From: Cryomorpha sp963741985
GTDB taxonomy: Bacteria; Bacteroidota; Bacteroidia; Flavobacteriales_D; Cryomorphaceae
NCBI GenBank assembly: GCA_963741985.1
Contig: CAVUKD010000002.1
Coordinates: forward strand, 2,046,001 to 2,110,000
Length of the DNA stretch: 64,000 nucleotides
Direction of reading: 5' to 3'
Shown here: positions 58,501 to 64,000 of the stretch, piece by piece
How positions within the stretch are numbered: the first letter of the stretch is position 1
Layout of the letters: each line of letters starts with the position of its first letter
Made by a program: the position numbers and the translations under genes
The notes under the pieces: generated by a model
Database searches by the model: none
The model's input: the letters and a program-made list of their open reading frames with translations, nothing else
Told to the model about the DNA's origin: nothing

Positions 58501-58878
58501 TTTTTTGGGGTAGTTTTTTCGCCTACCTCCATCCCAGATGCCTCCCCCTTTTGACTTTAAGGAGTCCTTAAGGAGGAGGGGGATAAAGGGGTAAGACAGA
58601 AACCTGACCATTCTTCGAAATCCACATCCTCATGTTTTTGGTTTGATCCGATATCTGCCATTTCTTCTTACCACCTCATGTTTCTGGCTTGATTTAAGAT
58701 CTGCGGATTTTGCGGTTATGCACCTTTCGCCGATCCGAACTCAACCTTCAAAAGGTTCATTCCCATCGGTATAGCGAGCATCGCAGTTCATCCTGAAAAT
58801 CATTGTGAGGATTGGCACATCCGAGGGCCTCAAGAAGGCTCTGGGGAAAATATCTTGCCTATTCCGGATTAGAAATTC
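58501..58878. repeat. Intergenic region with a 31-bp direct repeat
   Basis: 58628-58658 and 58674-58704 share CCTCATGTTTYTGG, TTGAT and ATCTGC with six differences. 58535-58590 holds a degenerate copy of the CCTCCCCC...GGGGGATAAAGGGG hairpin that also appears in the 61.5-64 kb array. No gene. Confidence 0.6.
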
Positions 58879-60108
58879 TCAATGCGCTTTCCGTCGCAAC
58901 ATCTCTTTCTTTATCAACCCCAGCTCTCTACTCGTTTGGCCCGCCACCGAAGTATTCTCCTCCGCCCGTCGAATTAAATATGGCATTACCTCCTCCACCG
59001 GCCCGTAGGGCACATATTTCGCCACCCGGAACCCAGCATTGCTAAGGTTAAAACTAATGTGATCGCTCATACCAAATAGCTGTGCAAAATAAATCCGGGG
59101 ATCATTCCGGCTCAGTCCGCGCCGATCCATCTCATCGGCGAGAAACAGCGCACTCTCCTCATTATGCGTCCCCGCGCAAAAAGCCATTTGATCGATATGA
59201 TCCAGACAGAAGGAGATGGCCGCATTATAATCCCGGTCTGTGGCCTCCTTATTCGGTTGTATCGGACTTGTATATCCCTGCTCATCGGCTCGTTGGCGTT
59301 CTTTTTCCATATATGCACCGCGCACGAGCTTCACCGCGTACACAAAACCATGTTCCGAAGCCTGCGAAAAAGTTTCGATAAGATGTGCTATCCGGTCGTG
59401 GCGGTACATCTGAAGCGTATTATACACCACCGCATGCCCCTTGTTGTACTTTGCCATCATCTCCATCGCCAGGTCGTCCATCGCCGCCTGCATCCAGGTT
59501 TCTTCCGCGTCCATAAATACAGGTGTTCCGGCTTCAGCCGCTTTCGCGCAAATGCGGTCTATTCTTACCTGAAGCCTTTGATATGCAGCCTGTTCCTCGT
59601 GGGTTAATGGTTTTCCAGCACTCACTTTTTCCAGCAATTCATTCTTGCAAAGACCGGATATTTTAAAAACACAAAAAGGAATAAAATCGTTGTCACGGCT
59701 GGTCTCAATTGTTTTGAGTATTTCCTCCACGGTTTCTTCGAATTCTTCCATGCTATTTTTGCCTTCAACACTATAATCGAGGATTGTGCCCACATGAAAT
59801 TTATCCAATACCTGGGTGGTATGTGCGCACTCCGCAATCGTTTCGCCTCCGCAAAACTGTTTGAAAATAGTCTTTCGTATTATTCCGCCTATTGGCAAGT
59901 GAAGCTTTAATGCTGAAAGCGTAGCATATTTTCCGCACACCATCATAAATGGGCTGCCGATCATTTTAAAAAGCCAATAAGCCTGCTTCAAGTCGGCATC
60001 TGTTTTGCTTGAAAAAGCAATTTCGGTATTATCGAATGATAAAAATCCGCTTTCCTGCGGTTCTTCCGATTGAGATTCGTGTAATTTCTGAAGAGTTTCC
60101 ATTTCCAA
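58879..60108 (-). CDS. Proline dehydrogenase
   Basis: FAD-dependent oxidation of proline to pyrroline-5-carboxylate, first step of proline breakdown. The 409-aa protein has the ProDH barrel signatures GTILDYSVEGKNSMEEFEET, PVFMDAEETWMQ, YNTLQMYRHDRIAHLIET, KLVRGAYMEKERQRA and LFGMSDHISFNLSNAGFRVA. It is the monofunctional bacterial form, without a P5C dehydrogenase part. The start could be ATG 60108 or 60102; the choice does not affect the domain. It diverges from aroB, with a MITE between them. Confidence 0.93.
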   Translation of the reverse strand: MEMETLQKLHESQSEEPQESGFLSFDNTEIAFSSKTDADLKQAYWLFKMIGSPFMMVCGKYATLSALKLHLPIGGIIRKTIFKQFCGGETIAECAHTTQVLDKFHVGTILDYSVEGKNSMEEFEETVEEILKTIETSRDNDFIPFCVFKISGLCKNELLEKVSAGKPLTHEEQAAYQRLQVRIDRICAKAAEAGTPVFMDAEETWMQAAMDDLAMEMMAKYNKGHAVVYNTLQMYRHDRIAHLIETFSQASEHGFVYAVKLVRGAYMEKERQRADEQGYTSPIQPNKEATDRDYNAAISFCLDHIDQMAFCAGTHNEESALFLADEMDRRGLSRNDPRIYFAQLFGMSDHISFNLSNAGFRVAKYVPYGPVEEVMPYLIRRAEENTSVAGQTSRELGLIKKEMLRRKAH

Positions 60109-60140
60109 AAAACCTATTATATCTTAGCCGTTCGCTATTT

Positions 60141-60286
60141 AGTGTCTGTCCATAATGTCCACTATCTGCGTGCACATGTTCTAAAAACAGTCATCCCGAT
60201 CGATCGGGGCTCTTTGATTTTTAGAACTGGGCGCGCCTTGCTATCGAACATTTTGATTCAGCCACTTGAGTGTATTGACAGACTCT
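60141..60286 (-). mobile_element. MITE-like element, copy B
   Basis: A 146-bp element with terminal repeats AGTGTCTGTC (60141) and GACTCT (60281-60286), flanked by ATTT on both sides. Its reverse complement aligns with 44521-44665, sharing GTCAATACACTC, AGTGGCTG and ATGACTGTTTT. An internal hairpin (CCCGATCGATCGGG, 60193-60208) is present. It lies in the divergent promoter region of proline dehydrogenase and aroB. Confidence 0.8.
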
Positions 60287-60305
60287 ATTTAAATTAATTG
60301 TTCCC

Positions 60306-61400
60306 ATGGCAACTGTAGAAGTTCAGCACATCAAATCGGATGGCCACGAAGTTATTTTCGGGCGCCATTCCCCGGCTCAGCTTGCCGAATATTTATCCAC
60401 AGATGCTTTTTCGGGGGTGAAGTTATTCATTTTAGTTGATGAAAACACACTTAAAAATTGCCTTCCGGTTTTGCTCGGGAAAGTTGCCCCACTTCAGAAA
60501 GCAGAGATCCTCGAAATTGCTGCGGGTGAGGGCAATAAATGCATCGAAATCTGCGTCCAGCTATGGAATGTTTTGGGCGATCTTGGTGCCGACCGCAGCA
60601 GCGTCCTGATCAATCTGGGTGGGGGAGTGGTTAGCGATATCGGTGGTTTCGTGGCCGGTACATTCAAGCGGGGCATCCGGTTTTTCAATATACCCACGAC
60701 CCTTCTGGCGCAGGTCGATGCGAGCATTGGCGGCAAAACAGGCGTGAACAACGGCGTAATAAAAAACGAAATAGGTCTTTTCAATTCGCCCAACGGTGTA
60801 TTTATCGATCCTTTTCTTTTGCAAACGCTTCCGCAAAAAGAATTGCTTTCAGGGTTTGCTGAAATGATTAAACACGCACTCATTTGCGACAGCGAATACT
60901 GGAAAGAACTCAAAGAGTTGAGTCTGCTCAACCTCGAGAACCTCGATCCTGCAATTCTTCGTTCTATCCACATAAAAAATGAAATTGTAAACAGCGATCC
61001 CTTCGAATCCGGTCGCCGCAAAATCCTGAACTTCGGTCATACCATCGGCCACGCCATTGAATCCTTCTCTCTGGAAGGCGATTCGCGCGCGCTCCTCCAT
61101 GGCGAGGCAGTAGCGATGGGCATGGTTTGCGAAAGCTACATATCCCACAAGGCCGGTCTGCTCACCACCGAAGAACTCCAACAAATCACCGCATTCATAT
61201 TCAGCTATTACTCCCGCGTACATATCGACGAGATGACCTTCCACCGCATCATCGAACTCATGCGTCACGACAAGAAGAACCGCAATGGAGAGCTCAAAAT
61301 GACCCTCCTCGACGGCATCGGCAATGCCGTAATCGAGAAAGAGGTAAAGGCCGATACTGTAATCGACTCCCTGAACTACTATACGCGGTGGGTGAGCTAA
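60306..61400 (+). CDS. aroB: 3-dehydroquinate synthase
   Basis: Second step of the shikimate pathway (DAHP to 3-dehydroquinate), NAD- and Zn-dependent, cytosolic. The 364-aa enzyme has the cofactor region SVLINLGGGVVSDIGGFVAG, IPTTLLAQVDASIGGKTGVN (active-site Lys/Asn), metal-binding segment FAEMIKHALICD, and LNFGHTIGHAIESFS followed by LHGEAVAMGM (zinc-ligand histidines). All are intact. Confidence 0.96.
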   Translation: MATVEVQHIKSDGHEVIFGRHSPAQLAEYLSTDAFSGVKLFILVDENTLKNCLPVLLGKVAPLQKAEILEIAAGEGNKCIEICVQLWNVLGDLGADRSSVLINLGGGVVSDIGGFVAGTFKRGIRFFNIPTTLLAQVDASIGGKTGVNNGVIKNEIGLFNSPNGVFIDPFLLQTLPQKELLSGFAEMIKHALICDSEYWKELKELSLLNLENLDPAILRSIHIKNEIVNSDPFESGRRKILNFGHTIGHAIESFSLEGDSRALLHGEAVAMGMVCESYISHKAGLLTTEELQQITAFIFSYYSRVHIDEMTFHRIIELMRHDKKNRNGELKMTLLDGIGNAVIEKEVKADTVIDSLNYYTRWVS

Positions 61401-61462
61401 ATTTCGGGTAGGAAGGATTTTGGTTGGGGAGCATGGGGGGGTATTTTGAGATTCGGTTTTGC

Positions 61463-61533
61463 GTCCTCCCCCTTTATCCCCCTCCGAAGGGGGAGGCATC
61501 TGGGAGGATTTGTTTTTTTGGGTGTGATTTGGA
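61463..61533 (+). repeat. Partial unit of the 207-bp repeat
   Basis: CCTCCCCCTTTATCCCCCTC hairpin, then GGCATCTGGGAGGATTTG and the stretch up to the unit boundary, matching the ends of the full copies at 63.5-64 kb. Confidence 0.75.
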
Positions 61534-62261
61534 TGTTTGGTTTCTTTATGGGCGGGTAAGTGGGTGTATTCACGTATCAGCATATTCACGTATCAGCCAA
61601 TTCACGAATAACCTTATTCATGTATGAACATATCTACAAATTCCCTCCCACACACGTCGTCCTCCCCCTTTGGAGGGGGATAAAGGGGGAGGATTTGGGT
61701 AGGATTCGGGCCGTGCTCTAAGATGTATTTGAGTCGTGCATCGAAGGGGGAGGAGGTACAAACCGCATTCCAACATGAGATCCTCAAAGCTTTAGCTCAA
61801 CAACCCTCCGATCCACAAAGTCCTCAATTCTCTCTTTCACGCCGTTCAAATCTTCCAGAACATCTGTATCCGTAATCCGCAATACCACAAATCCTTCTGA
61901 TACTAAAAACCGATCCTTCTTTGCGTCCTTGACAATCACCTCCCGTATTTCATGGGTATAGCCATCTACCTCAATTACTATTTTCAATGGCAAACAACAA
62001 AAGTCAGCAATAAAATTCCCAATAGGTCTCTGCCTTCTGAAGGAATATCCGCGCATGCTTTTCGAACGCAAGACTGCTCTCCAGAGCAGAATCTCAGTCT
62101 TCGTAGATTTATTTCTTAAGTTTCTCGAAAACCGTTTTAGCTTTGAATTATATCGGTTGTTGTCAGGCATGGTGGCTATTGGTTAGGTCGAAAGTTAAGA
62201 AAAAAGTTTGTCCTGCCCCTAAGGCATCTGGGAGGATTTGTCTTTTTGGGTGTGATTCCGG
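61534..62261 (+). repeat. 207-bp repeat unit 1, carrying a DUF559 gene insertion
   Basis: From TGTTTGGTTTCTTTATGGGC at 61534 to 62261. It contains four 16-base tandem units (61568-61631, consensus ATTCACGTATCAGCAT) and the CCTCCCCCTTT/AAAGGGGGAGG hairpin. Compared with units 2 and 3 it carries an extra 521 bases (61704-62224) with AGG at both joins; the insert encodes the DUF559 protein. Confidence 0.8.
61784..62170 (-). CDS. DUF559 endonuclease-like protein
   Basis: A 128-aa protein of the DUF559 family (PD-(D/E)XK fold, Vsr-like): NLRNKSTKTEILLWRAVLRS, RGYSFRRQRPIGNFIADFCC, LKIVIEVDGYTHE (active-site Glu-Val-Asp), VLRITDTDVLEDLNGV. The expected catalytic residues (Asp in ADF, Glu/Asp in EVDG) are present, so the nuclease could be active. 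It is nested in a copy of the 207-bp repeat, next to an IS256-family insertion. DUF559 genes are thought to be mobile but their function is not established. Confidence 0.88.
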   Translation of the reverse strand: MPDNNRYNSKLKRFSRNLRNKSTKTEILLWRAVLRSKSMRGYSFRRQRPIGNFIADFCCLPLKIVIEVDGYTHEIREVIVKDAKKDRFLVSEGFVVLRITDTDVLEDLNGVKERIEDFVDRRVVELKL

Positions 62262-63569
62262 TGTTTGGTGAGTATGTTCATTTAACTGTGTCAATTTACT
62301 AATTTTAATAAATATGACACATGAAAAAAGTAGAGCCTAAATTTGATTTTGAAGCCTTCGCCCGGGAGGCAGCTGAACAGCTAAAATCGGGTAAACCAAT
62401 GGTTGGTATGGAAGGTGTTTTTACGCCTTTACTGAAACGTATAATCGAATCAGCCATGGAAGGTGAGTTGGATAATCATCTGACTGACACACGAAAAGTA
62501 TCGAAGAATAGACGCAACGGGAAAGGGGCAAAAAATCTTCAAAGCCCTTTGGGGGGCTTTGAGATTTTAGCCCCGCGAGATCGTAACGGCAGCTTTGAGC
62601 CACAGATTGTCCAAAAGCGTCAACATAAGATCACCTCTGATATAGACAACCAGATCATAGCTCTGTATGGCCGTGGGATGAGCTATAGCGACATTCAACA
62701 GCAATTAAAAGAGATGTATGGATTAGAGATATCAGATGGTACGCTTTCAGCCATCACTGACCGAGTTCTCCCAGCAATTAAGGACTGGCAGAACCGTGCG
62801 TTGGAAAGCCTCTATCCGGTTATCTGGCTGGATGCAATCCATTTTAAAGTACGTGAAGCCGGAGTGGTACAAACCAAAGCTGTTTACAATATATTGGGTG
62901 TAAACATCGAAGGTGAAAAGGAGGTAATAGGGATTTATTTTGGGGATCACGAATCGAGTAAATTCTGGCGCTCCGTGCTTTATGAACTGCAAATGCGGGG
63001 AGTAAAAGATATACTCGTAGCGTGTATAGATAACTTGAGTGGCTTTGCCGACGCAATAGAAGATACCTTCCCTCAGACCGATGTACAGCTCTGCCTGGTG
63101 CATCAAATGCGCAATTCTATGAAGTATATGTCCGATAAGGATATCAAGCCGATGGTACGCGATCTGAAGAAGATATACAAAGCCACGAATGCAGATATGG
63201 CCTTGCACTATTTGCAAGAAGCAGAAGAGCAATGGGGAGATAAATACAAAGTGATATTTAAGAGCTGGCACCGGAATTGGGACAGGCTTACAAACTTCTA
63301 TAAATACCCGCCAGCACTACGTAGATTGATTTACACCACTAATCCAATAGAGAGCTACCACCGAATGGTACGGAAGGTAACTAAAACAAAAGGTGCATTC
63401 AATTCAGAAAATGCAATCCTAAAACAGATATATTTGGCTACTGTTAATGCACAAACCAGATGGAATGGATCCATATTCGGATGGACATCAATCAGGCGTG
63501 ATCTTCACGAGTATTTTGAAGAACGGTTTTTAACAGATGACACAGTTAATTGAGCACTCCCTGTTTGGT
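62262..63569 (+). mobile_element. IS256-family insertion sequence with 8-bp target duplication
   Basis: The element proper is 62270-63561 (1292 bp). Imperfect terminal inverted repeats of about 23 bp share the inner TTAACTGTGTC (left end starts GAGTATGTTC, right end reads GGGAGTGCTC inward). TGTTTGGT occurs immediately outside both ends (62262-62269 and 63562-63569), the target duplication. Without the IS, the flanks join into a normal 207-bp repeat boundary, which fixes its ends. Confidence 0.85.
62321..63553 (+). CDS. IS256-family (mutator-type) transposase
   Basis: A 410-aa transposase. DDE motifs are visible: first Asp in VIWLDAIHFKVRE, second Asp in LVACIDNLSGFADAI, Glu in YTTNPIESYHRMVRKVTKTK; CLVHQMRNSMKYM is the typical family block. 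The frame is intact, so the element may be active. The ATG at 62321 is used; the ATG at 62314 is out of frame. The stop lies only 8 bases before the right end of the IS, inside the terminal repeat region. Confidence 0.95.
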   Translation: MKKVEPKFDFEAFAREAAEQLKSGKPMVGMEGVFTPLLKRIIESAMEGELDNHLTDTRKVSKNRRNGKGAKNLQSPLGGFEILAPRDRNGSFEPQIVQKRQHKITSDIDNQIIALYGRGMSYSDIQQQLKEMYGLEISDGTLSAITDRVLPAIKDWQNRALESLYPVIWLDAIHFKVREAGVVQTKAVYNILGVNIEGEKEVIGIYFGDHESSKFWRSVLYELQMRGVKDILVACIDNLSGFADAIEDTFPQTDVQLCLVHQMRNSMKYMSDKDIKPMVRDLKKIYKATNADMALHYLQEAEEQWGDKYKVIFKSWHRNWDRLTNFYKYPPALRRLIYTTNPIESYHRMVRKVTKTKGAFNSENAILKQIYLATVNAQTRWNGSIFGWTSIRRDLHEYFEERFLTDDTVN

Positions 63570-63768
63570 TTCTTTATGGGCGTGTAAGTGGGTGTATTCA
63601 CGTATCAGCATATTCACGTATCAGCCAATTCACGAATAACCTTATTCACGTATGAACATATCTACAAATTCCCTCCCACACACGTCGTCCTCCCCCTTTG
63701 GAGGGGGATAAAGGGGGAGGATTTGGGGAGGCATCTGGGAGGATTTCTCTTTTTGGGGGTGATTTGGG
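63562..63768 (+). repeat. 207-bp tandem repeat unit 2
   Basis: Starts TGTTTGGTTTCTTTATGGGC at the IS right end; four 16-base units at 63596-63659; hairpin CCTCCCCCTTT/AAAGGGGGAGG; then GGCATCTGGGAGGATTT. Confidence 0.85.
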
Positions 63769-63975
63769 TGTTTGGTTTCTTTATGGGCGGGTAAGTGGGT
63801 GTATTCACGTATCAGCATATTCACGTATCGGCCAATTCACGAATAACCTTATTCATGTATGAACATATCTACAAATTCCCTCCCACACACGTCGTCCTCC
63901 CCCTTTGGAGGGGGATAAAGGGGGAGGATTTGGGTAGGCATCTGGGGGGATTTGTTTTTTTGGGGGTGATTTGGG
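63769..63975 (+). repeat. 207-bp tandem repeat unit 3
   Basis: Exact 207-bp spacing from unit 2 (63562) to 63769, and again to the start at 63976. Four 16-base units at 63803-63866. Unit 4 begins at 63976 and diverges after 14 bases. Confidence 0.85.
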
Positions 63976-64000
63976 TGTTTGGTTTCTTTGATTTGCGAGA

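Noticed and set aside
61568..61631. Possible CRISPR array from four 16-base repeats
   Set aside because: The units are directly adjacent with no spacers, and no cas genes are in the window.
61704..62224. DUF559 cassette as part of the IS256 element
   Set aside because: It lies outside the inverted repeats and target duplication of the IS, in a different repeat unit.

Overview
The window is a stretch of a Bacteroidota chromosome, probably Flavobacteriales or a close relative. Evidence: several secreted proteins end in a type IX secretion (T9SS) sorting domain, promoters fit the Bacteroidota pattern (TTTG or TTG near -33, TAnnTTTG near -7), purM is of the long Bacteroidota type, and most genes lack a Shine-Dalgarno sequence while rpsU has a strong one. 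The rpsU-xer-hpf-tRNA-tuf-secE-nusG-rplKAJL-rpoBC order also fits. The genus cannot be read from the sequence.

Layout. 1-10.7 kb: housekeeping genes on the plus strand: the end of a PorE-like OmpA protein, purM, prfA, pyrF, DUF2851, PspC, a multidomain alanine/sodium symporter, a helix-hairpin-helix protein, apt and an acyl-CoA dehydrogenase. 10.8-27.4 kb: the translation/transcription block, with five tRNAs, tuf, secE, nusG, four ribosomal protein genes, rpoB and rpoC. A small accessory island (decayed ORF6N gene plus a membrane protein) sits between hpf and the tRNAs. 27.5-44.1 kb: mainly T9SS cargo (a LamG/PNGase F-like protein, a giant BNR-type protein, a delta-60 repeat protein), interrupted by a minus-strand group: patatin/barrel protein, metal-receptor protein, and a cysteine-synthase/CBS enzyme. 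44.1-45.0 kb: a decay and repeat island with a broken DUF4160-DUF2442 pair, a MITE-like element and an inverted pair of REP-like units. 45.0-61.4 kb: mixed housekeeping and envelope genes: LolE/FtsX-like permease, NamZ-like muramidase, histone-deacetylase-like protein, fasciclin lipoprotein, SDR, FkbM-like protein, a decayed T9SS gene, ald, proline dehydrogenase and aroB. 61.4-64.0 kb: a 207-bp tandem repeat array that carries a DUF559 endonuclease-like gene and is split by a complete IS256-family element.

Two points affect the whole window. First, rpoC, the CBS enzyme, the permease (twice), the ORF6N gene and the 52.8-kb T9SS gene each carry a +1 shift at a short homopolymer. Because rpoC is essential, at least some of these are probably sequence errors. 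Second, the repeat content is rich and layered: a two-copy MITE with TIRs and 4-bp target duplications, a REP-like inverted pair, a hairpin family with three copies, and a tandem array whose unit contains four 16-mers and a hairpin.
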